From: Candidatus Zambryskibacteria bacterium RIFCSPLOWO2_02_FULL_39_14
GTDB taxonomy: Bacteria > Patescibacteriota > Minisyncoccia > Phycocordibacterales > Zambryskibacteraceae
DNA: 10,241 nt
Direction: 5' to 3'
NCBI GenBank assembly: GCA_001824135.1
Contig: MHWM01000030.1
Location: forward strand, 1,316-11,556
Shown here: piece by piece, positions 1-4,468 of the stretch
Layout of the letters: each line of letters starts with the position of its first letter
How positions within the stretch are numbered: position 1 is the stretch's first letter
The notes under the pieces: model-generated
The model's database searches: none
What the model saw: only the letters and a program-made list of their open reading frames with translations
What the model was told of the DNA's origin: nothing
Program-made: the position numbers and the translations under genes

Positions 1-142
1 TTATTCTTCTATACCTTCTGTAAACCGAAGTATGAGATGCAAGTACTTAAACCCCACTAATTTGAAGCTAATCCTGATTTGAAGCTACTTAAGACTTACT
101 CAAAAAGTTCTTAAATTACTCATTTTTGTATATTTTGATGAG
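1..142. other. Left-edge noncoding or unresolved stretch
   Basis: I see no supportable gene here. One plus-strand frame is open from the edge to a TAA at about base 60 and could be the last 19 codons of a gene lying to the left, but it is too short to identify and other frames are open for similar lengths. There is no convincing terminator hairpin. Confidence 0.4.
60..87. repeat. Short direct repeat, 11 bp twice, 17-bp period
   Basis: The 11-mer ATTTGAAGCTA occurs at 60-70 and again at 77-87, a period of 17 bases. It lies about 75 bases before the first M14-like gene. Two copies of an 11-mer may be chance. A two-site protein-binding region is possible, but nothing else supports it. Confidence 0.4.
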
Positions 143-151
143 TGTGATAAA
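143..151 (+). promoter_or_regulatory. Candidate extended -10 for the first M14-like gene
   Basis: TGT-GATAAA lies at 143-151, nine bases before the ATG at 161, which would place the transcript start at or within a few bases of the ATG. No Shine-Dalgarno sequence precedes the ATG. No good -35 is visible. The same spacing recurs at several other genes in this window, which is the main support. Confidence 0.4.
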
Positions 152-160
152 CTGTATATT

Positions 161-1048
161 ATGAAAAACTTTATCATCACACTTCTGGTTATTGTTCTTG
201 TCGGCTTTGGTATTTATTTTCTAACTAAAGGTTCACCCTCTGATGTGAACACGCTGGCTCCAACCGAAAACAACGAACAAATTGACGAGATAGTGGTGGA
301 AAATAAAGAGAGTACCGTTATAGGAAAATCTGTTGAAGGACGCGATATCACTGCTTATCACTACGGCAATGGTGACGAAGACATATTATTTGTCGGGGGT
401 GTACACGGTGGATATTCATGGAACACTACTCTTGTTGCTTACGAAACTATGGATTATCTGAAAGCAAATCCTAATGTCATCCCAAGCAATATAAAAGTGA
501 CAGTTATCCCTGTGCTGAATCCAGACGGTCTAAACAAAGTAGTTGGTACCGCCGGCCGATTTAGTAAAGCAGACGTCTCTTCTTCTAAAACTATTCAGAC
601 ATCTGGTCGTTTTAATGCAAACAATGTAGATCTTAGCCGAAATTTCGACTGCAATTGGAAATCTGTCGGTGTGTGGCAAACTAAGAATGTTAGTGGCGGA
701 AGTAAAGTATTTTCTGAACCTGAAAGCGTAGCTCTCCGAGATTACGTGGTAGCAAACAAGCCAGACGCAGTCGTCGTCTGGTATAGCGCCGCTGGTGGCG
801 TATATGCTTCAACTTGTGACAATAGTATTTTACCTGAGACTAGCGTTATTACAGATATTTATGCCAAAGCATCTGGTTACCCTGCATATGAAAGTTTTGA
901 CTTCTACGAGACGACTGGCGATATAGTAAGTTGGCTTGCTAAAAACAAGATTCCCGCTGTAAGCGTCTTGCTCTCTAACCACGAAGATACTGAATGGGAC
1001 AAAAATAAGAAAGGTATTGAAGCACTTCTTAAACATTACGCTAAATAA
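161..1048 (+). CDS. Membrane-anchored M14 carboxypeptidase-like protein, probably catalytically dead
   Basis: This 295-residue protein has one N-terminal hydrophobic segment (about residues 4-22), a short linker, then an M14 zinc-carboxypeptidase-type domain (about 52-292) predicted to lie outside the membrane. The fold is recognisable from GGVHGGYSWN (79-88), the NPDG at 120-123, VDLSRNFDCNW (156-166) and YETTGD (249-254). Compared with its neighbour at 1071, key residues have changed: the candidate zinc-ligand Glu is Ser86, the Asn of the N-R substrate pair is Ser159, the third zinc ligand His is Tyr208, and the catalytic Glu is Leu270. Only His82 of the metal site remains. Cys164 and Cys219 are shared with the paralog and may form a disulfide. 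The reading frame is intact, so this looks like a kept pseudoenzyme (binding, scaffold or partner role) and not decay. The start has no Shine-Dalgarno but has a -10-like box just upstream. The paralog begins 22 bases downstream. Confidence 0.85.
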   Translation: MKNFIITLLVIVLVGFGIYFLTKGSPSDVNTLAPTENNEQIDEIVVENKESTVIGKSVEGRDITAYHYGNGDEDILFVGGVHGGYSWNTTLVAYETMDYLKANPNVIPSNIKVTVIPVLNPDGLNKVVGTAGRFSKADVSSSKTIQTSGRFNANNVDLSRNFDCNWKSVGVWQTKNVSGGSKVFSEPESVALRDYVVANKPDAVVVWYSAAGGVYASTCDNSILPETSVITDIYAKASGYPAYESFDFYETTGDIVSWLAKNKIPAVSVLLSNHEDTEWDKNKKGIEALLKHYAK

Positions 1049-1070
1049 TTTATTGTAAGCTTTAATAGAT

Positions 1071-1997
1071 ATGCGGACTAGACAAATCATTGTAGTCATT
1101 CTTTTTGTCTTACTTGGTATTGGTCTGATTATTTTTTTCATCTCGCGAGACAGTGATACGCCACAGGAAGCAATCGAGACTGCAAATCTTGGTCCGGAAC
1201 GCAAAGTGCTTGGTTTATCTGTAGAAAAACGTGATATTGAGTCATACAGATACAGCAACGGAGAAACGCGTCTTCTGTTTATCGGAGGTATACATGGCGG
1301 TTATGAATGGAATAGCGTTGTCCTCGCATATCAATTTATGGATTATTTGGAAACAAATCCTACAGTTGTACCAGAAAATATAACTGTTACAGTAATCCCC
1401 TCTCTGAACCCTGATGGGGTTTACAAAGTAATAGGTAAAGAAGGACGCTTCACAAGTACAGATGTACCGAAAGATAAATCCAGCGCACCCGGACGATTCA
1501 ACGCAAATACAGTAGATCTAAACAGAAACTTCGATTGTAAATGGCAACCAGAAAGTAAGTGGCGGGACAATATAGTAAGTGCCGGAATAAAACCGTTTTC
1601 AGAGCCAGAAGCTTTGGTTCTAAAAAATTTCGTCTTAGAGTATAAACCTACCGCTATCGTCTTTTGGCATAGTCAGTCGGGTGCTGTATATGCATCAAAA
1701 TGCGAAGATGGCATTCTACCGGAGACAATTAACATTATGAACGTGTATGCACGTGCATCTGGATACCCTGCCGTTGAATCTTTTGATGCTTATCAGACTA
1801 GTGGCGACGCCGAAGGATGGCTCGCCTCAATAGGCATACCCACTATCACCGTTGAACTTAAAACGCATGAGACTATTGAGTTTGAAGAAAACCTAGCCGG
1901 CATCAAAGCGCTTTTTGAATATTATAAGCAACCAAGCATTAGTAATGAAGAAAAAATAATTTTAAATAAAAATAAAAGTCTAACGTTCGTATCTTAA
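1071..1997 (+). CDS. Membrane-anchored M14-family zinc carboxypeptidase-like protein (active-looking paralog)
   Basis: This 308-residue protein has an N-terminal membrane anchor (about residues 6-24) and an M14-type domain (about 45-286). It would cleave C-terminal residues of peptides or peptidoglycan-derived peptides outside the membrane; the substrate is unknown. The catalytic set looks complete: His75 and Glu79 as candidate first and second zinc ligands in GGIHGGYEW (72-80), Arg126 or Arg142, Asn151-Arg152 in VDLNRNFDCKW, His200 as third zinc ligand in VFWHSQSG, Tyr241, and Glu262 as general base in TVELKTHE. Glu79 is four residues after His75, whereas the usual M14 motif is HxxE, so that ligand assignment needs an alignment. 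Cys156 and Cys211 have the same 55-residue spacing as in the upstream paralog. About 22 residues past the homologous end form a Lys/Asn-rich tail whose codons overlap the end of the convergent gene by 18 bases. There is no Shine-Dalgarno; it is probably cotranscribed with, or starts just after, the upstream gene. Confidence 0.87.
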   Translation: MRTRQIIVVILFVLLGIGLIIFFISRDSDTPQEAIETANLGPERKVLGLSVEKRDIESYRYSNGETRLLFIGGIHGGYEWNSVVLAYQFMDYLETNPTVVPENITVTVIPSLNPDGVYKVIGKEGRFTSTDVPKDKSSAPGRFNANTVDLNRNFDCKWQPESKWRDNIVSAGIKPFSEPEALVLKNFVLEYKPTAIVFWHSQSGAVYASKCEDGILPETINIMNVYARASGYPAVESFDAYQTSGDAEGWLASIGIPTITVELKTHETIEFEENLAGIKALFEYYKQPSISNEEKIILNKNKSLTFVS

Positions 1998-2405
1998 TTC
2001 AATTTTGTCACCATCTCTCATTTGGTAATTTTCAAATTCAAAATTCTCTTCTCCATTAACTGTCATAATAACTTTAGAGCCAAATTCCATAAAATCCTTA
2101 CCCCAGACACGGAAGAAATTGCCAAGTTTTACATTATCTTCTCTTACTAACCCATCAAACTCTAAATGGATAAGAGGTAGATCATCATGTGTATGCACAG
2201 GATTATGAATACCACCAAGTCCAACATTTTGTGGAATTTCTATTTTATCTCCATTAACATAAATCTCTAGTTCTGGATGCCAGTGAATGCCATTGTGGCT
2301 AATCACCGTTGGATCATTGCTAGTAGAAGACAGCGACTTTGACCACCACACTGCTCCAATAAGAAGCACTATAACTATAACAAAAGCAAAGAAGAAATTT
2401 TTCAT
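1980..2405 (-). CDS. Anchored histidine-rich protein with two H-x3-H-x-H motifs
   Basis: This 141-residue protein has an N-terminal hydrophobic anchor (about residues 4-20) and an otherwise soluble, beta-rich-looking domain predicted outside the membrane. All seven histidines fall between residues 37 and 80, in two like-spaced motifs, His37-x3-His41-x-His43 and His67-x3-His71-x-His73, plus His80. This pattern suggests binding of a transition metal such as copper or zinc, which is inference. I recognise it as a protein type found in Parcubacteria genomes, where it is normally annotated hypothetical; I know no assigned function. The C-terminal part (GSKVIMTVNG, then GDKIELRYE) is strongly beta-like. 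The start is the only plausible Met before the anchor, with a weak purine stretch (AAGAGA) upstream. The gene overlaps the M14-like gene by 18 bases tail to tail and is divergent from the 43-residue membrane protein. Confidence 0.83.
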   Translation of the reverse strand: MKNFFFAFVIVIVLLIGAVWWSKSLSSTSNDPTVISHNGIHWHPELEIYVNGDKIEIPQNVGLGGIHNPVHTHDDLPLIHLEFDGLVREDNVKLGNFFRVWGKDFMEFGSKVIMTVNGEENFEFENYQMRDGDKIELRYER

Positions 2406-2422
2406 ATTATCTCTTTTTTTTC

Positions 2423-2431
2423 ATAATAACA
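2423..2431 (-). promoter_or_regulatory. Candidate extended -10 for the His-rich gene
   Basis: Read on the minus strand this is TGT-TATTAT, an extended -10 form, ending 17 bases before the ATG at 2405. That leaves a leader of about 10 bases containing the purine run AAGAGA. No clear -35 is seen. It lies in the 48-base divergent space shared with the small membrane-protein gene. Confidence 0.35.
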
Positions 2432-2435
2432 CATG

Positions 2436-2441
2436 TATAAT
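2436..2441 (+). promoter_or_regulatory. Consensus -10 box for the 43-residue membrane protein
   Basis: A perfect TATAAT lies 12 bases before the ATG at 2454. If used, transcription would start near 2448, after the in-frame ATG at 2433, which argues for the 2454 or 2457 start. No recognisable -35 is present at 16-18 bases upstream, where the sequence is a T-run. Confidence 0.45.
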
Positions 2442-2453
2442 ATACATGCATAC

Positions 2454-2585
2454 ATGATGGGATATAATTACAATTACGGAGGGATGATAGGAGGGGCTAG
2501 CCTCGGTATAATTACTTGGCTTGTCTTTACAATTGATTTAGTCTTGCTCGGAATCTGGCTCTGGAAACAGATTCATAAAAGTTAG
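2454..2585 (+). CDS. Small Gly/Tyr-headed single-pass membrane protein (43 aa)
   Basis: This is a 43-codon gene. The N-terminus is Met/Gly/Tyr/Asn-rich (MMGYNYNYGGMIGG, residues 1-14), followed by one hydrophobic segment (about 15-37) and a short basic tail ending KQIHKS. It resembles the short MMGYG-type membrane proteins I associate with CPR genomes; no function is known to me. Evidence for coding is the clean hydrophobic segment, the consensus -10 box 12 bases upstream, and the otherwise empty space it fills. ATGs at 2433 and 2457 are also in frame; 2433 overlaps the -10 box and is unlikely. It is divergent from the His-rich anchored protein, and the pairing suggests a shared envelope role, possibly in metal handling, which is inference. 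Confidence 0.65.
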   Translation: MMGYNYNYGGMIGGASLGIITWLVFTIDLVLLGIWLWKQIHKS

Positions 2586-2678
2586 ATTCTTCCTTCATCT
2601 TCTGCATTCTTAACACTACGAATTAAGAACTCGTATGTTATCGTTATTTAAAAAATTAGTGATTACTTGTTTTGATTG

Positions 2679-2684
2679 TATAAT
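2679..2684 (+). promoter_or_regulatory. Candidate -10 box for the desaturase gene
   Basis: A perfect TATAAT lies 68 bases before the desaturase ATG, giving a leader of about 60 bases that includes the Shine-Dalgarno site. The -35 region (TTAGTG, 2656-2661, 17-base spacer) matches the consensus poorly. Confidence 0.4.
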
Positions 2685-2741
2685 TGTAAATAGAACACGG
2701 AATCAAAATAAACGTGTCGATTACAGATCTTTAGTTCAGAA

Positions 2742-2748
2742 AAGAGGT
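2742..2748 (+). promoter_or_regulatory. Shine-Dalgarno site of the desaturase gene
   Basis: AAGAGGT ends four bases before the ATG at 2753. An in-frame TAG sits directly before that ATG (2750-2752), so 2753 is the earliest possible start. This is one of only two clear ribosome-binding sites in the window. Confidence 0.6.
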
Positions 2749-2752
2749 CTAG

Positions 2753-3499
2753 ATGCTGTCACAATTGCTGGTAGTGTTCGTGATTTCTATGTTCGTCAGC
2801 CAGATTGCGGTATTCGCCACAACTATCTATCTCCACCGAACAGCTACGCATAGTTCACTCAAACTGAATCGCGCTGTCGCTTGGTCATTTCGATTTGTGC
2901 TGTGGTTGACCACAGGCATGTCGAGAAGAGAGTGGGTGGCTATCCATCGTAAGCACCATGCGTTTACTGATGAGGAGGGTGATCCGCACAGTCCGCAACT
3001 CAAGGGTTTCTGGTCAGTTCAATTTGGAAATGTCTTCCACTACATCAAGGAGGCTCGAAACCAAGAGACCATTAAGTTATATTCAAAAGATATCAAAGAT
3101 GACTGGTGGGAACGATATTTCTTTCAACACGGGCTACTTGGGCTCATGACTGGTATCATCGTACTGTGCTACGTACTTGGCATCGGCTGGGGACTTTTGG
3201 CAGCTGGCATACATGCAGTCACGTATGTCTTCGTACTTTCATCGTCGGTCAATGGTCTCTGTCACTACGTCGGGTACAAGAACTTCGACAACACCGCCAC
3301 CAACATTCGTCTCGTCGCGTTCGTCACTGCTGGCGAAGGACTGCATAACAACCATCACGAACATCGACACAGTCCTAAATTCAGCGCGCGTCGGGGCGAG
3401 TTTGATCCAGCATGGCTCGTCATTAAGCTGATGATAGTACTTGGTCTTGCAAAAAGAAAAAGAATTATCGAGGAGATTGAGGCGATAAAGAAAAATTGA
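2753..3499 (+). CDS. Integral-membrane fatty acid desaturase (acyl-CoA/acyl-lipid delta-9 type)
   Basis: This 248-residue, compact membrane desaturase would insert a double bond into saturated acyl chains using O2 and electrons from a redox partner. The di-iron histidine boxes are complete: HRTATH (His28, His33), HRKHH (His65, His68, His69), NGLCH (Asn167, His171) and HNNHH (His198, His201, His202), with GDPH at 77-79 region. Membrane segments are visible at about 4-26, 43-55, 127-148 and 150-167. This matches the delta-9/SCD-like family in motif order. No cytochrome b5 or ferredoxin domain is attached, and no redox partner is encoded nearby. The gene is notably GC-rich (32 G/C in each of the 60-base lines at 3241 and 3301) compared with its neighbours, and it has a Shine-Dalgarno site, its own candidate promoter and its own terminator, consistent with horizontal acquisition. 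Regiospecificity and whether the substrate is acyl-CoA or lipid cannot be read from the sequence. Confidence 0.93.
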   Translation: MLSQLLVVFVISMFVSQIAVFATTIYLHRTATHSSLKLNRAVAWSFRFVLWLTTGMSRREWVAIHRKHHAFTDEEGDPHSPQLKGFWSVQFGNVFHYIKEARNQETIKLYSKDIKDDWWERYFFQHGLLGLMTGIIVLCYVLGIGWGLLAAGIHAVTYVFVLSSSVNGLCHYVGYKNFDNTATNIRLVAFVTAGEGLHNNHHEHRHSPKFSARRGEFDPAWLVIKLMIVLGLAKRKRIIEEIEAIKKN

Positions 3500-3523
3500 T
3501 TCCAAGCGCTAGACACTTTTTTC

Positions 3524-3570
3524 ACAGCAGTCCTTGGTGTATCACACCTCGGACTGCTGTCTATTTTATT
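3524..3570 (+). terminator. Intrinsic terminator-like hairpin after the desaturase
   Basis: A 10-bp stem (ACAGCAGTCC at 3524-3533 with GGACTGCTGT at 3551-3560) encloses a second 5-bp stem (GGTGT/ACACC, 3536-3548) with an ATC loop. The T-rich sequence CTATTTTATT follows. It lies 24 bases after the desaturase stop, as expected for a terminator, although the U-tract is interrupted. Confidence 0.75.
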
Positions 3571-3628
3571 TATACAAATTATACACAGTTAAACTACAGG
3601 ATATCCCCGAAGTTATCAGAAAAACAGT

Positions 3629-3657
3629 TTGACATTTCCACATTTGTAGATAACAAT
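3629..3657 (+). promoter_or_regulatory. Candidate promoter in the noncoding region
   Basis: A perfect -35 TTGACA (3629-3634) is followed after 17 bases by AACAAT (3652-3657), four of six matches to TATAAT. It would start transcription near 3664, about 130 bases before the strong hairpin at 3796-3824. The weak -10 makes this uncertain. Confidence 0.3.
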
Positions 3658-3711
3658 CGTAATAGGTCAGCTTCATAACTTGGGAGATTCCTTAACAAAC
3701 ATTAAATGGGT

Positions 3712-3725
3712 CTCAAATATTTGAG
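3712..3725. repeat. 14-bp perfect palindrome with an additional half-site
   Basis: CTCAAATATTTGAG is a perfect palindrome and is followed by another CTCAA at 3736-3740. This is the form of an operator for a dimeric regulator, or a hairpin in a transcript. No regulator gene is visible in the window. Confidence 0.5.
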
Positions 3726-3795
3726 CATTATGAGCCTCAAACAGAGATAACCAAAAAAATAAAAGTGGAATTCTCCTGACGGAGCAGACCGCGAG

Positions 3796-3824
3796 GCAAA
3801 AATCCCCGATTCGGGGATTTTTGC
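3796..3824. terminator. Strong, symmetric terminator hairpin
   Basis: This is a perfect inverted repeat: GCAAAAATCCCCGA and its complement TCGGGGATTTTTGC around one central base. The GC core flanked by A5 and T5 is the form of a bidirectional intrinsic terminator. No gene ends immediately before it on the plus strand (the desaturase has its own hairpin at 3524), so it may end a noncoding transcript or insulate the gene at 3849. Confidence 0.7.
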
Positions 3825-3832
3825 TTGCATTA

Positions 3833-3841
3833 TGTTAAAAT
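3833..3841 (+). promoter_or_regulatory. Extended -10 giving a probably leaderless mRNA
   Basis: TGT-TAAAAT lies at 3833-3841, seven bases before the ATG at 3849, so the predicted first transcribed base is at the start codon. It sits directly after the terminator hairpin, which also argues against translation starting at the TTG at 3825. Confidence 0.5.
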
Positions 3842-3848
3842 TGAATCA

Positions 3849-4397
3849 ATGAAAAAGATTGTTGTCATTATCTTAATCATCATCGCTTTAGTATTTCTAT
3901 ATAATATACGTGACAATTTTACGACAAAAAAGACAGATACTCCGACAGTAAATGAAAACGGCACATTCCATCCGGATCCATCTAACGCCACTTTTATATT
4001 TGATGACGGACCAGTCACTTTCTCATCGGGAAAAAATGAGAAACCTATAGCTCCCGGAAGCGCCTTCATAGAAGAGACTATTATTTTAGATAAATTAGCT
4101 TACGGTGATCTAAATGCTGATGGTAAACAAGACACTGCCGTGCTTCTAGCTCGCTACGGAGCCGGTTCTGGAACATTTATATATGTGGCAGTATTTATCT
4201 CCGGGCCAGTAACCTATAAAGGCTCTAACACTATTTTTATAGGTGATCGTATCATTCCCCAATCTATTTCTATCGATGGAGATATTGTTGTTGTAAATTA
4301 TCTGGATCGTAAACCTAGTGAAGCTCTGGCGGCTGAACCAACTATCAAAACTTCTAAACAATTAGTATACAAATCTGGGAAATTCTTAGAGAAATAA
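3849..4397 (+). CDS. Anchored protein of unknown function with a calcium-loop-like motif
   Basis: This 182-residue protein has an N-terminal hydrophobic anchor (about residues 4-19), a polar linker, then a globular domain predicted outside the membrane. Residues 87-95 read DLNADGKQD, matching the D-x-N/D-x-D-G-x-x-D calcium-binding loop of EF-hand and dockerin type; a single loop of this form is also common in repeat proteins of the FG-GAP kind. Gly/Ala/Ser-rich beta-like sequence follows. I recognise the general pattern from Parcubacteria hypothetical proteins, but no function is known to me. The ATG at 3849 is chosen over an in-frame TTG at 3825 because the -10 box and terminator lie between them and because the anchor then starts right at the N-terminus (MKKIVVI). 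It stands alone, with terminators upstream and typA's own promoter downstream. Confidence 0.8.
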   Translation: MKKIVVIILIIIALVFLYNIRDNFTTKKTDTPTVNENGTFHPDPSNATFIFDDGPVTFSSGKNEKPIAPGSAFIEETIILDKLAYGDLNADGKQDTAVLLARYGAGSGTFIYVAVFISGPVTYKGSNTIFIGDRIIPQSISIDGDIVVVNYLDRKPSEALAAEPTIKTSKQLVYKSGKFLEK

Positions 4398-4399
4398 CT

Positions 4400-4428
4400 T
4401 TGCATTAAAGTATTTTTTATGCTCTAAT
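4400..4428 (+). promoter_or_regulatory. Promoter of typA
   Basis: TTGCAT (4400-4405), a 17-base spacer, and TCTAAT (4423-4428) with an extended TGC just before it (4420-4422) make a good sigma-70-type promoter. The predicted transcript start is about 4435, leaving a leader of about 34 bases that is almost entirely a hairpin. Confidence 0.6.
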
Positions 4429-4434
4429 TGTGTG

Positions 4435-4461
4435 CCCCGCGAAGCTTTCAGCCAAGTGGGG
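4435..4461 (+). promoter_or_regulatory. 5'-terminal leader hairpin of typA
   Basis: CCCCGC (4435-4440) pairs with GTGGGG (4456-4461), including one G-U pair, and an inner GCT/AGC stem closes a small loop. The hairpin would begin at the predicted 5' end and stops seven bases before the typA ATG. There is no standard Shine-Dalgarno, so the hairpin may stabilise the mRNA, influence initiation or respond to temperature. It matches no riboswitch class that I recognise. Confidence 0.5.
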
Positions 4462-4468
4462 TTAATTT

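Larger units (their letters stand above)
2586..2752. other. Intergenic region upstream of the desaturase
   Basis: This 167-base space holds a 7-bp inverted repeat (TTCTTAA at 2607-2613 and TTAAGAA at 2623-2629), a consensus -10 box at 2679-2684 and the desaturase Shine-Dalgarno site. The inverted repeat has no T-run after it, so it is not a clear terminator for the small membrane-protein gene; it could be an operator. No other gene is supported here. Confidence 0.45.
3571..3795. other. Noncoding region between desaturase and the next gene
   Basis: No gene is supported in this stretch. It contains a TTGACA box at 3629-3634 with a weak -10 (AACAAT, 3652-3657, 17-base spacer), a 14-bp perfect palindrome at 3712-3725, a third matching half-site at 3736-3740 (CTCAA), and a small CTCC-TGAC-GGAG hairpin just before the strong terminator at 3796. 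Together these could form a small-RNA transcription unit of about 160 bases, which is a hypothesis. Confidence 0.4.

Noticed and set aside
830..1258. 142-codon minus-strand open frame opposite the M14 pair
   Set aside because: It lies wholly antisense to the end of one well-supported gene and the start of the next, has low-complexity, unrecognisable sequence, and has no start signals.
161..1997. Interpretation as succinylglutamate desuccinylase/aspartoacylase-type M14 relatives
   Set aside because: The VDLNRNF, HSQSG and late VELK motifs with an N-terminal anchor fit the carboxypeptidase branch better.
2635..2853. 72-codon plus-strand frame running into the desaturase
   Set aside because: It overlaps the desaturase start in another frame, spans the candidate -10 and Shine-Dalgarno sites, and encodes nothing recognisable.
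3106..3505. Several alternative frames within the desaturase gene on both strands
   Set aside because: The GC-rich gene lowers stop frequency in its other frames; the desaturase frame has every histidine box.
3496..3678. 60-codon frame after the desaturase
   Set aside because: It reads straight through the terminator hairpin and shows no protein-like pattern or initiation site.
3825..3848. Upstream TTG start for the 3849 gene
   Set aside because: It would begin at the terminator edge and include the extended -10 box; the ATG at 3849 fits both the promoter and the membrane anchor.
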